Shown: in pieces, positions 34,631 to 43,357 of the stretch
How positions within the stretch are numbered: the stretch's first letter is position 1
How the letters are laid out: every line of letters starts with the position of its first letter
Source of the DNA: Nitrincola salilacus
GTDB taxonomy: Bacteria > Pseudomonadota > Gammaproteobacteria > Pseudomonadales > Balneatricaceae
DNA: 64,000 nt
Reading direction: 5' to 3'
Assembly: GCF_046271865.1 (NCBI RefSeq)
Contig: NZ_CP176580.1
Coordinates: forward strand, 2,046,001 to 2,110,000
Made by a program: the position numbers and the translations under genes
The notes under the pieces: generated by a model
Seen by the model: only the letters and a program-made list of their open reading frames with translations
Told to the model about the DNA's origin: nothing
The model's database searches: none

Positions 34631-36547
34631 ATGACACTGATCAAGCTTGATGCGGTATCGCTGGCGTTTGGTAACCAGATTATTCTTGATGCTGCCGATC
34701 TGCAGATCGAGGCGGGTGAGCGGGTTGCGCTGGTAGGAATGAACGGGGCAGGGAAGTCTACCCTGATGAAGCTGATCAATGGCAGCCAGCATCAGGATAA
34801 TGGCGTGGTCTGGAGAGCGCCGTCTGCGCGCATAGCGGATCTGCCACAGATGCTGCCTGCTGCGGATGAACGTAAGGTTTGGGATGTCGTGACGGCGGGT
34901 CTGTCGGATGTGCTGGCGCTTCGCACTCAGTATGATCAACTGACGCAGCGCGAAGATGAAGCCGCCATGCATGAGCTTGAGGAACTGCAGCACCGCCTTG
35001 AAGCGGTCGATGGCTGGCACCTTGAGCAGCAGGTTCAATCGGTGATTGATCGCCTTGGGCTGCCGGCAGAAAAAACCATGGCAGAGCTTTCAGGGGGCTG
35101 GCGTCGTCGTGCGGCACTGGGCGCTGCGCTGGTGCAGAAGCCCGATCTGCTGCTGCTCGATGAGCCTACCAACCATCTGGATATCGAAACCATCGAATGG
35201 ATGGAGCAGATGCTGATGGATTTCCGCGGAGGATTGCTGTTTATCTCGCATGACCGCGCGTTGGTTGAAAAGCTGGCAACGGTGATTGTTGAGCTGGATC
35301 GTGGTCATCTGACACGCTTTCCCGGTAGCTACAGTCGCTATCTTGAGCAGAAACAAGCGTTGCTCGAAGAAGAATCACGTCATCAGGCAGAGTTTGATAA
35401 AAAACTGGCTCAGGAAGAACGCTGGATACGTCAGGGCATCAAAGCTCGCCGTACCCGTAACGAAGGTCGTGTCAGAGCGCTTGAGAGCATGCGTCGTGAA
35501 CGCGCCGCTCGTCGCGAGCGTCAGGGATCGGCCAAGTTCGGTCTCGAACAGGCCAATCAGTCCGGTAAGCTCGTGGCTGAGCTGGAATCAGTCTCGCTGG
35601 CATTGGGTGGCGCAGCCCTGATCCGCGATCTGGACTTGAGAGTGCAAAGAGGTGACCGCATCGGTCTGATAGGTCCAAACGGTATCGGTAAGAGTACCCT
35701 GCTGAAAGTGCTGCTTGGTGATCTGCAGCCAGACAGTGGGCAGGTCAGGCAGGGTACCAAGATAGAAGTGGCTTACTTTGATCAGATGCGCGACCAGTTG
35801 GACATGGAGCGCAGTGTGATCGACAACGTCTCGGGTGGACGCGAGTTCATCGAGATCAATGGCCGCAACCGTCATATCATCAGCTATCTGGGCGACTTCC
35901 TGTTCAGTGCCGAACGTGCCAGAACACCGGTCAAGGCGTTGTCAGGTGGTGAATGTAATCGCGTACTGCTGGCCCGTCTGTTCAGTAAACCGGCCAACAT
36001 GCTGGTGCTCGATGAGCCAACCAACGATCTGGATATCGAAACGCTGGAGCTGCTGGAGGATATCCTGCTTGAGTATGACGGCACCTTGCTGCTGGTAAGC
36101 CATGACCGTGCCTTCCTTGATAACGTTGTCACCAGCACGCTGGTGTTTGAGGGCGACGGTAAAATCAGTGAGTATGTGGGTGGGTATCAGGACTGGCTGA
36201 GGCAGCGCCCGTCGGAGCCTGTAGTTGCCAAACGTTCTCAGAATGCGCCTGCAAGTGGTTCAGCATCTGGGGCTGCGGTGCAGAGTGATGATGTTCGTAA
36301 GAGTAAAGCGCCGAAAAAGCTCAGCTATAAACTGCAGCGCGAATTGGATGCCTTGCCTGCCGAGCTGGAAGCGGCAGAAGCGGCACTCGAAGCGCTTGCG
36401 CTTGAGAGTGCGGCACCTGACTTTTATCAGCAGGATCATGCCCATGTCACGGCAAGGCTTGCACTCCTGCATGAACAGGAGCACAAGCTTGAGGCGCTGA
36501 TGGAGCGCTGGGTTGAACTGGAAGCGATGCAGGCAGGAGAGGATTAA
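34631..36547 (+). CDS. uup: ABC-F ATPase (Uup-like)
   Basis: Cytoplasmic protein of 638 residues with two ABC ATPase domains in tandem and no membrane part: Walker A GMNGAGKST and GPNGIGKST, signatures LSGGW and LSGGE, and Walker B LLLLDEPTNHLD and MLVLDEPTNDLD. The C-terminal coiled coil after a Ser/Ala-rich linker is the hallmark of Uup, which acts on ribosomes and influences transposon excision. ATG 34631 is preferred to a TTG at 34622. The last four bases overlap the convergent universal stress gene. Confidence 0.93.
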   Translation: MTLIKLDAVSLAFGNQIILDAADLQIEAGERVALVGMNGAGKSTLMKLINGSQHQDNGVVWRAPSARIADLPQMLPAADERKVWDVVTAGLSDVLALRTQYDQLTQREDEAAMHELEELQHRLEAVDGWHLEQQVQSVIDRLGLPAEKTMAELSGGWRRRAALGAALVQKPDLLLLDEPTNHLDIETIEWMEQMLMDFRGGLLFISHDRALVEKLATVIVELDRGHLTRFPGSYSRYLEQKQALLEEESRHQAEFDKKLAQEERWIRQGIKARRTRNEGRVRALESMRRERAARRERQGSAKFGLEQANQSGKLVAELESVSLALGGAALIRDLDLRVQRGDRIGLIGPNGIGKSTLLKVLLGDLQPDSGQVRQGTKIEVAYFDQMRDQLDMERSVIDNVSGGREFIEINGRNRHIISYLGDFLFSAERARTPVKALSGGECNRVLLARLFSKPANMLVLDEPTNDLDIETLELLEDILLEYDGTLLLVSHDRAFLDNVVTSTLVFEGDGKISEYVGGYQDWLRQRPSEPVVAKRSQNAPASGSASGAAVQSDDVRKSKAPKKLSYKLQRELDALPAELEAAEAALEALALESAAPDFYQQDHAHVTARLALLHEQEHKLEALMERWVELEAMQAGED

Positions 36548-36987
36548 GCCTCTTTCTGTCTGACGCGCACGGCCAGGACATCACACTGCGCGCCGTGAAG
36601 AACGCCATTGGCTGTTGAGCCAAGCAGCAGTGCCAGTCCATGCCGACCATGGCTGCCGACGATGATCAGATCAGTTTGGGTCTCGTTGGCAATGCGATGA
36701 ATCTCCGATTCGGTATGCCCGGTAACGATGTATTGCTGGTTCACTGGCTGAGAGATAGCTGCGCACAGCGTATCCATTTTGCGCTTGGCATGGTCATCCA
36801 GTTGCTCCTGAATGGTGGACAGGTCCATCGGAACGTCTCCACCATACGCAAATGTAAGGGGCTCGACGACATGAATGATATTCAGCTCGGCTCCATACAG
36901 GTGAGCCAGTTCATCGGCTTTCGAAATCAGCTGAGATGACTCATCGGTCAGATCAATCGCTAGCAAAATACGGGAATATGTACTCAT
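36544..36987 (-). CDS. Universal stress protein (UspA family)
   Basis: A 147-residue UspA-fold protein. It starts YSRILLAIDLTDES and ends with the ATP-binding type motif GSHGRHGLALLLGSTANGVL, which fits G-2x-G-9x-GS/T. Such proteins respond to stress and may bind ATP. It is closest to the UspA group by architecture. It is monocistronic. Confidence 0.92.
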   Translation of the reverse strand: MSTYSRILLAIDLTDESSQLISKADELAHLYGAELNIIHVVEPLTFAYGGDVPMDLSTIQEQLDDHAKRKMDTLCAAISQPVNQQYIVTGHTESEIHRIANETQTDLIIVGSHGRHGLALLLGSTANGVLHGAQCDVLAVRVRQKEA

Positions 36988-37050
36988 GAGATTACCTGTT
37001 AATCAGTCTTGGTTTGAGAAATCCATTTATCCTGACTTAAGGATAGCATC

Positions 37051-37557
37051 ATGCAATGGGTAATCATCACTCTTGTGATGCTTTCTTTGTTGGGTTCGTT
37101 GATGTGGATCAAACCCACGCCGCGTCAGAAGATGCAGGCAGCGATGCGTCTGCATGCCAAACAGCTGGGTTTTCTGGTTCAGATCGCCAGAATCGAAACC
37201 ACTCGTGCGAAAGGCGAGATGGAGGCTGAGAAAATATCCGTGCCAGCCTATCGGATTCTGCGCACTGATCTTCCGCCAGACTTGCGCGACGTCTGGGCCT
37301 CCTGGCAAATTTTCAGGGTGGAAAATGTTGCTGACGCGGGCTTGCCTGCAGGCTGGTCATGGAAAAAAGGCGAAGGTACGCTGTCTTTACCGGCACTGAC
37401 TCTGATCCGAGAGTTGATTGAGCAGGTACCGGCGGATGTGATCGCACTGGAATCATCGCCCGTACATTTTACAGTCTACTGGCGTGAGCGTGGCGATCTC
37501 GCTACCCTTGATCGTCTGCGTGCGCTGATCCAGCCGATCCTGGATGCACGGATTTGA
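37051..37557 (+). CDS. Conserved hypothetical protein with one membrane helix
   Basis: A 168-residue protein with an N-terminal membrane helix (WVIITLVMLSLLGSLMW) and a soluble domain. The conserved-looking core ISVPAYRILRTDLPPDLRDVW, with a closing alpha/beta stretch, suggests a small globular domain in the cytoplasm or periplasm. It belongs to a family seen in Pseudomonas relatives, sometimes labelled as a translocase subunit without evidence. No function is proposed. Confidence 0.7.
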   Translation: MQWVIITLVMLSLLGSLMWIKPTPRQKMQAAMRLHAKQLGFLVQIARIETTRAKGEMEAEKISVPAYRILRTDLPPDLRDVWASWQIFRVENVADAGLPAGWSWKKGEGTLSLPALTLIRELIEQVPADVIALESSPVHFTVYWRERGDLATLDRLRALIQPILDARI

Positions 37558-37606
37558 CTCAAAAATTAAATATTCAACACGATAAGAACTACACAGGTGA
37601 AAATTG

Positions 37607-37837
37607 ATGATAGCACTGATACAGCCCCAGCCAGGTCGTTACCGACATTACAAAGGGCTTGAGTATGAGGTGTTTGGAACGGCCAGGCATTCCGAAACCG
37701 AGGAGTGGCTGGTGATATACCGCGCTCTTTATGGTGATTTCGGACTATGGGTTCGGCCGCTGGAGATGTTCACCGAACAGGTGGTGTTGAAGGATGGTAC
37801 ACAATGCCCCAGGTTTGCCTTTATTGCTGATGCATAG
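37607..37837 (+). CDS. DUF1653 family protein
   Basis: A 76-residue protein matching DUF1653: PGRYRHYKGLEYEVFGTARHSET, WLVIYRALYGDFGLWVRPLEMF. This compact beta-rich family is widespread and has no known role. ATG 37607 is preceded by AGGTGAAA; an in-frame TTG sits three bases before. It ends 33 bases before the convergent hypothetical gene. Confidence 0.85.
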   Translation: MIALIQPQPGRYRHYKGLEYEVFGTARHSETEEWLVIYRALYGDFGLWVRPLEMFTEQVVLKDGTQCPRFAFIADA

Positions 37838-37870
37838 CATTCTCTCGTACAGGGTTATTCTTGAGGCGCA

Positions 37871-38593
37871 TCATTCCTTGAGATAGTCATCCAGCGCCGC
37901 TGCCAACTTGCCGGGTCCAAAGTCTTTCGGCGGTTGAATGCGGTCGATGACAGCCTGTACCTGATCCAGCTTGGGTTGCTTATGGCGCTGGGTTACCTTC
38001 GCACGGACCAGAATCGCCTTGGCATGCTTAAGGTGCGATAAGGCACCGATCATGTCACCGCCTTGTTCCAGCTTGGCGGAGTGGGCCAGGTGGGCATCAG
38101 CAACCAATGAGATGTTGAGCCAGTAAAGGTCCTGTTGGTAGTTGAGCGCCAGTTGAGGTGTCATCTTGCCTTTGTTAGCCATTTCGATCAGCAGCTTTTC
38201 GGCAAAGGTGATATAAATCTGAGCGCGCTTGACGGCACGGTCGCTGTCAAATGCACCTTGCGTCGGGCGGGCTCTGTCGCTGGTTTCCTTCATCCGGCTG
38301 ACATCGGTCATCAGCTCTGAGTCGGGCGCCAGGACGCCGATCTCCTCGATCAGGGCCAGCGCGTGCTGGTTGAGCTTGTCGGTAATGTCTTCACGACAGC
38401 CCGCCTCCTTGAGAATGGCCAGTGCGTTCAAGGTGTGCTCAGCTTGCTCCTTGAGCCAGCGCAAGCGGGAGCTTCGAGACTCCTGCTGGCTTTCCCGCAT
38501 ATTGATGAAATAGTTGATGAGCAGGGCAGCAACGCCGACCACCGCAATCAAAATTATAAAAACCAGGTTGTCTCTGAGCATTCTGTTTGGCAC
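37871..38593 (-). CDS. Conserved hypothetical protein with one membrane helix
   Basis: A 240-residue protein with an N-terminal membrane helix (LVFIILIAVVGVAALLINYF) followed by a long, mostly helical, charged domain with coiled-coil character. A protein of this kind lies divergently beside topA in Pseudomonas, which supports it being real. The start is GTG at 38593 or ATG at 38581. No function is known. The 180-base divergent gap with topA contains a stem (TGGTCC/GGACCA, 38640-38659). Confidence 0.7.
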   Translation of the reverse strand: MPNRMLRDNLVFIILIAVVGVAALLINYFINMRESQQESRSSRLRWLKEQAEHTLNALAILKEAGCREDITDKLNQHALALIEEIGVLAPDSELMTDVSRMKETSDRARPTQGAFDSDRAVKRAQIYITFAEKLLIEMANKGKMTPQLALNYQQDLYWLNISLVADAHLAHSAKLEQGGDMIGALSHLKHAKAILVRAKVTQRHKQPKLDQVQAVIDRIQPPKDFGPGKLAAALDDYLKE

Positions 38594-38773
38594 TCTGGTA
38601 TAACAGATATCATTATAGATTCTATCGTAAATATTGCATTGGTCCCTATTTTAGGACCAGCACCGTTCAAAGATAAACAGATTATTTTCTGTATGTTGCT
38701 TGACCCTTCAAGTGTCAGCACTTATATATGCACGCATGATTTTGGCTGCTTGCAGGAATAAGGACTTAGTTTA

Positions 38774-41428
38774 ATGGGAAAAACCCTGGTCATTGTCGAG
38801 TCGCCAGCAAAGGCGAAGACAATCAATAAGTATCTCGGCAGTCAGTATGTCGTCAAATCCAGTGTCGGCCATATACGTGATTTGCCGACGGGTGGGGCCA
38901 GTAAGTCTGATCCTAAGGAACGGGCAAAGCAAGCTGCACTGACGCGTAAAATGTCACCTGAAGACAAACTGGAGTACCAGCGTAAAAAAGGGCGCCAGCA
39001 ACTGATCCGGCGAATGGGTGTTGACCCTGAGCAAGGCTGGGATGCGCACTATGAAATACTTCCCGGCAAGGAAAAGGTGGTAGACGAGCTGAGGAGATTG
39101 GCCAAATCGGCTGACGAGATATATCTGGCAACGGATCTTGACCGCGAGGGAGAGGCCATTGCATGGCATCTGCGTGAGGCGATTGGCGGTGACGACAGCC
39201 GCTACAAGCGCGTCGTCTTCAACGAAATCACCAAGAAAGCGATAAAACAGGCGTTTGAAAAACCGGGTGAGCTGGACATGAGTCGTGTCAATGCTCAGCA
39301 GGCCAGACGCTTTCTGGATCGTGTTGTCGGTTATATGGTCTCGCCACTGCTCTGGGAGAAAGTTGCCCGCGGACTGTCGGCAGGGCGAGTGCAGTCGGTT
39401 GCTGTCAAGCTGATCGTTGAGCGTGAGCGCGAAATTCGTGCGTTTATTCCCGAAGAGTACTGGGAGGTGTTTGCCGATACTCGCAGTAATGCGGATGATC
39501 AGGTCAAGCTGCAGGTGATGCGCTATGGTGCTGATAACTTCAGACCGACTTCCAGCGAGCAGACTGAAAAACTGACCGCACTGCTGCGCCAGGAGAAGCT
39601 CACAGTAGTCAGTCGTGAAGACCGCGCCACCAGCAGCAAGCCTTCAGCACCCTTTATCACATCCACGCTCCAGCAGGCGGCAAGTACGCGTCTGAGTTAT
39701 GGCGTGAAGAAAACCATGATGATGGCTCAGCGGCTGTATGAAGCTGGCTATATCACCTATATGCGTACTGACTCGACCAATCTCAGTACAGATGCAGTGG
39801 CAGCGTGCCGTGACTATATCCAGTCTAAATTCGGCGAAAACTACCTGCCCTCAGATCCGATACGTTACAGCAGTAAAGAGGGTGCACAGGAAGCGCATGA
39901 AGCGATCAGACCTTCTGATGTTGCGATTGGGCCGGATGATCTGGTGGGCATGGAAACAGACGCTGTGCGCCTGTATGACCTTATCCGCCGTCAGTTCATT
40001 GCCTGTCAGATGTTGCCCGCACAATATACCAGCACGCGTCTGACTGTTGCCGGTGGTGATTTCGAACTGGTTACCAAAGGGCGCATTCTGCGCTTTGATG
40101 GTTATACCCGTATTCTGCCAAGTCGAGGCAAAGGGGATGAGGATATCATTCTGCCCGACCTGAAAAAGGGCGAAGTACTGTCATTGATCGATCTTGAATC
40201 GAAACAGCACTTCACCAAGCCCGCTCCGCGCTACTCCGAGGCGAGCCTGGTCAAAGAGTTGGAAAAGCGTGGTATCGGCCGTCCATCGACCTATGCGGCG
40301 ATCATCTCGACGATTCAGGAGCGTGGTTATGTCGAGGTTCAGGGGCGTCGCTTCTATGCCCAGAAAATGGGTGATATCGTCAGTGAGCGTCTGAGTGAAA
40401 ACTTTTCTGATCTGATGGATTATGGTTTTACCGCCAGAATGGAGGAGTATCTCGACGAGATCGCTCAGGGCAAGATGGACTGGCGTGAGCTGCTGGATAA
40501 GTTCTACAAGGATTTTGTGATATCGCTGGAGGCGGCGCAGAGTCCTGAAAACGGTATGCGCCCGAACACCCCGACGCCTACCGATATTGAGTGCCCTGAA
40601 TGTGGCCGTCACATGATGATTCGTACCGGTAGCACCGGCGTGTTTCTGGGCTGTTCCGGTTATAACCTGCCACCCAAAGAACGCTGCAAGTGCACAATCA
40701 ACCTGATTCCCGGTGATGAGGTGGTCAGTGTTGACGGGGATGATGAGGAAGAGTCGCGCATTCTTCGCAACAAGCATCGCTGCAAACTTTGTGGTACTGC
40801 GATGGATTCCTATCTGGTGGATGAGGATCGCAAGCTGCATATCTGCGGTAATAATCCGGACTGCCCAGGGTATGAAGTTGAGAAGGGTGCGTTTCGTATC
40901 AAGGGCTATGATGGCCCGGTATTGGAATGTGACAAATGCGGTTCTGAAATGCAGTTGAAGACAGGCCGCTTCGGTAAATTCTTTGGTTGTACCAATAGCG
41001 AATGCAAGAACACGCGCAAACTGCTGCGCAGTGGTGAGGCAGCACCACCGAAAATGGATCCGGTACCGATGCCTGAGCTGAAGTGTGAGAAGGTTGACGA
41101 TACCTATATTCTGCGTGATGGTGCCAGTGGCTTATTCCTGGCTGCGAGTCAGTTTCCCAAAAATCGTGAAACCAGGGCGCCTCTGGTCAGTGAGCTGATT
41201 CCGCATAAAGAAGCATTGGATCCGAAATATCACTTCCTGCTTTCAGCGCCGCTGAAGGACGATGAGGGTAACCCCAGCGTGATTCGCTACAGCCGTAAAA
41301 CGCAGGAACAGTATGTGATGTCTGAATCTGAAGGCAAGGCAACCGGCTGGAGAGCATTTTACACTAATGGTAAATGGCAGGTGGAAGCAGCTAAAAAGAA
41401 ACCGGCCAAAACCACTAAGGCCAAGTAA
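38774..41428 (+). CDS. topA: DNA topoisomerase I
   Basis: Type IA topoisomerase (884 residues) that relaxes negatively supercoiled DNA. The Toprim domain is at the N-terminus (VIVESPAKAKTI, DLDREGEAIAWHL). The active-site Tyr329 lies in GYITYMRTDSTNLS. The C-terminal third contains Cys4 zinc fingers (e.g. CPECGRHMMI...C, CKLCGTAMDS, CDKCGSEM...C) and a Lys-rich end. The gene is monocistronic or leads into the DUF6586 gene 13 bases on. Confidence 0.97.
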   Translation: MGKTLVIVESPAKAKTINKYLGSQYVVKSSVGHIRDLPTGGASKSDPKERAKQAALTRKMSPEDKLEYQRKKGRQQLIRRMGVDPEQGWDAHYEILPGKEKVVDELRRLAKSADEIYLATDLDREGEAIAWHLREAIGGDDSRYKRVVFNEITKKAIKQAFEKPGELDMSRVNAQQARRFLDRVVGYMVSPLLWEKVARGLSAGRVQSVAVKLIVEREREIRAFIPEEYWEVFADTRSNADDQVKLQVMRYGADNFRPTSSEQTEKLTALLRQEKLTVVSREDRATSSKPSAPFITSTLQQAASTRLSYGVKKTMMMAQRLYEAGYITYMRTDSTNLSTDAVAACRDYIQSKFGENYLPSDPIRYSSKEGAQEAHEAIRPSDVAIGPDDLVGMETDAVRLYDLIRRQFIACQMLPAQYTSTRLTVAGGDFELVTKGRILRFDGYTRILPSRGKGDEDIILPDLKKGEVLSLIDLESKQHFTKPAPRYSEASLVKELEKRGIGRPSTYAAIISTIQERGYVEVQGRRFYAQKMGDIVSERLSENFSDLMDYGFTARMEEYLDEIAQGKMDWRELLDKFYKDFVISLEAAQSPENGMRPNTPTPTDIECPECGRHMMIRTGSTGVFLGCSGYNLPPKERCKCTINLIPGDEVVSVDGDDEEESRILRNKHRCKLCGTAMDSYLVDEDRKLHICGNNPDCPGYEVEKGAFRIKGYDGPVLECDKCGSEMQLKTGRFGKFFGCTNSECKNTRKLLRSGEAAPPKMDPVPMPELKCEKVDDTYILRDGASGLFLAASQFPKNRETRAPLVSELIPHKEALDPKYHFLLSAPLKDDEGNPSVIRYSRKTQEQYVMSESEGKATGWRAFYTNGKWQVEAAKKKPAKTTKAK

Positions 41429-41441
41429 GCAGAGGCAGGTT

Positions 41442-41969
41442 ATGAGTGATGTTTATCTGATACGGACGAACCAGAAGTTGAACTTTGCTCGTTTGCATCT
41501 TGATGCCTTGAAGGCTGCTCATGACTCGACCAGTTGGAGCAAGCATGCGCTGATCGAGTCCTTTCAGGAGTCGATACTGTTTCATCTGAGTACGGCGTAT
41601 CTCGCATTTATGCGTGAAATAGCGGAGCGTTACAGCTTTGATTCTGCATCTGTTCGCACCTTGCAGGACCTGCGCCAGTGTTTTGAGCAGTCTGGGCAGG
41701 AGTCTCCCGAAGTGCTGGAGCTGGAGTCTCTGCAGGAACGTGAGGATAGTTGGTTGTGCCAGATGCAGGCGGCCTATGCTGCCTGCTGGCAAGCTACTAA
41801 TCTCAAAGCAGATAGAATGGAATCGGCACAAAGCCATTCTGAGATACAGGTGATGCAGATCAATCCTGATCATGCCGAGGATTCTGAGGTGATGGCTGAG
41901 TATCAGTCCTGGCTCAGTGCGCTGCGCGATATGGTGGAGCGTCAGCGTAGTGGTATGCAGGAGTGGTAG
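41442..41969 (+). CDS. DUF6586 family protein
   Basis: A 175-residue, largely helical cytoplasmic protein of unknown function. Its position between topA and the sulA-lexA pair is conserved in Pseudomonas, where this family is now DUF6586. ATG 41442 follows GAGGCAGG. Distinct segments are RTNQKLNFARLHLDAL and MAEYQSWLSALRDMVERQR. It may be coexpressed with topA. Confidence 0.75.
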   Translation: MSDVYLIRTNQKLNFARLHLDALKAAHDSTSWSKHALIESFQESILFHLSTAYLAFMREIAERYSFDSASVRTLQDLRQCFEQSGQESPEVLELESLQEREDSWLCQMQAAYAACWQATNLKADRMESAQSHSEIQVMQINPDHAEDSEVMAEYQSWLSALRDMVERQRSGMQEW

Positions 41970-42064
41970 TTTTCAGTAGATAGCACTCCCCACGTAGCAC
42001 TCTGTAATAGCAATCGGCAATAGCAAGTAACAGTAAGTAGATTGATACAATCAAAAAGAGGGCT

Positions 42065-42122
42065 GAGTGAATCGAGCAGGGGAAGGGGCCCAATTCACTC
42101 ATAGGCTCTGATTATATCAGAG
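42065..42122 (-). terminator. Hairpins downstream of sulA
   Basis: Two inverted repeats follow sulA on the minus strand: CTCTGAT/ATCAGAG (42106-42122), which overlaps the stop codon, and GAGTGAAT/ATTCACTC (42065-42072 with 42093-42100), followed by CCCTCTTTTT. The second is a plausible, though loosely looped, terminator. Confidence 0.5.
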
Positions 42123-42605
42123 TGAGTGACCGTGTATCGCCAGGCAGTGACTGCCTCCGGCCAGTGCGGCATTTTCCAGACGTTTGAGCTCTTCTCGGGT
42201 CAGTTGTGGGTGCCAGAGAATTACAGTATGGCAGGTGCCGGCGCATAGTGCTTTGGCTGCCAGCACAACAGCATTGTCAGTTTCACAACGCAAAGTCAGT
42301 GTTTTGCTCAAGTCAGTTGCTGCCTGCAACAGATGATCCCGTGTCAGTTCAGAAGGTGGTGCAACAAGGGCCAGCCAGCGCTCACCACGGCTCAGTTGTG
42401 ACAGCATGGGCAGTATCATCGGCTGAAGCGAAACCAGATCACTGTGAAGTACTATCTCAGTGATCTTTCCGCTCAGCGGACTGGGGCAGTCGCTTTGTGG
42501 TCGGTTATCAACTCTGGACCTGTTGCTTGAGCGTGTACTCTCAAGTGTCAGTTGAGGCTGACCAGCGATCTGTGAATCATCTCTTGCTGCGGCAATGGCT
42601 AACAT
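42117..42605 (-). CDS. sulA: SOS cell-division inhibitor SulA
   Basis: SOS-induced protein (162 residues) that blocks FtsZ polymerisation. It is the Pseudomonas-type SulA: a variable N-terminus, then ITEIVLHSDLVSLQPMILPML, GERWLALVAPP, and a C-terminal GTCHTVILWHPQLTREELKRLE. It lies 20 bases downstream of lexA on the same strand, so induction comes through the lexA promoter with its two LexA boxes. The arrangement lexA-sulA is normal for this group. Confidence 0.9.
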   Translation of the reverse strand: MLAIAAARDDSQIAGQPQLTLESTRSSNRSRVDNRPQSDCPSPLSGKITEIVLHSDLVSLQPMILPMLSQLSRGERWLALVAPPSELTRDHLLQAATDLSKTLTLRCETDNAVVLAAKALCAGTCHTVILWHPQLTREELKRLENAALAGGSHCLAIHGHSL

Positions 42606-42625
42606 TACGTCTCTCCTGCGTCCGG

Positions 42626-43234
42626 CTAACTGCCCTGACGAATAACGCCTACACCGAGTCCTTCTATCACCAGATCCTGTTCCTTCAGGTCCACTTCAAT
42701 GGCGGGGAAGTCTTCATTTTCTGCGATCAGGCTGACTTTATGCCCGTTGCGTTGAAAACGTTTAACCGTCACCTCTTCGCCGATACGTGCTACGACTATC
42801 TGACCATCCTTGACATCATGTGTCTGATGTACGGCCAGCAGGTCACCGTCCAGTATGCCGACATCCTTCATGCTCATTCCACGGACACGCAGCAGATAGT
42901 TTGCCGGTGGATGAAAGAAGTCCGAAGAGATGGTGCAGTGCTGCTCGATATGCTCCTGAGCCAGTATGGGTGAACCAGCGGCTACCATGCCGACGATCGG
43001 CAGACCCAGATCCTGTTCGAACTCCGGCAACCGGATTCCGCGTGAGGTGCCCTTGATCATTTCGATGGCGCCCTTGTTGGCGAGCGCTCGAAGATGTTCT
43101 TCAGCCGCATTCGCTGACTTGAACCCCAGGTCGCGTGCGATTTCTGCTCTCGTCGGCGGATAACCGGTGGTTTCCATATGTCGCTTGATGCAGGCGAGTA
43201 CTTCACTTTGGCGTTTTGTCAGTTTCATAGTCAT
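42626..43234 (-). CDS. lexA: LexA repressor
   Basis: SOS repressor (202 residues, 200 if ATG 43228 is used). The N-terminal winged helix (KLTKRQSEVLACIKRHMETTGYPPTRAEIA) binds CTG-N10-CAG operators. The cleavage site is Ala-Gly in VAAGSPILA. The catalytic Ser lies in RGMSMKDVGI and the Lys in EVTVKRF. The start codons ATG ACT ATG lack a clear Shine-Dalgarno sequence. Two operators lie immediately before the start, so the gene is autoregulated. Confidence 0.97.
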   Translation of the reverse strand: MTMKLTKRQSEVLACIKRHMETTGYPPTRAEIARDLGFKSANAAEEHLRALANKGAIEMIKGTSRGIRLPEFEQDLGLPIVGMVAAGSPILAQEHIEQHCTISSDFFHPPANYLLRVRGMSMKDVGILDGDLLAVHQTHDVKDGQIVVARIGEEVTVKRFQRNGHKVSLIAENEDFPAIEVDLKEQDLVIEGLGVGVIRQGS

Positions 43235-43269
43235 ATGTCTTTTTATACAGTCACTGCATTTTTATACAG
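43235..43269 (-). promoter_or_regulatory. Two LexA operators of lexA
   Basis: CTGTATAAAAATGCAG (43269-43254) is a full CTG-N10-CAG site. A second, CTGTATAAAAAGACAT (43250-43235), has one mismatch in the last half-site and touches the start region. The two are 19 bases apart, as in other lexA promoters. Confidence 0.9.
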
Positions 43270-43294
43270 TATTTCAGATTCGTCAAGTAAAAAT

Positions 43295-43310
43295 CTGTTT
43301 GTATATCCAG
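43295..43310 (+). promoter_or_regulatory. LexA operator of dinG
   Basis: CTG-TTTGTATATC-CAG, a full LexA box, lies 48 bases before the dinG start and on the dinG side of the divergent gap. It predicts SOS control of dinG. Confidence 0.8.
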
Positions 43311-43357
43311 TATTTTGTTAATATCCGCTTCAAATCAGCGCTGATGGAGTTCTGCTG

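Noticed and set aside
42042..42054. FNR-like box TTGAT-ACA-ATCAA near sulA
   Set aside because: The half-sites are 3 bases apart, not 4, and no suitable gene starts nearby.
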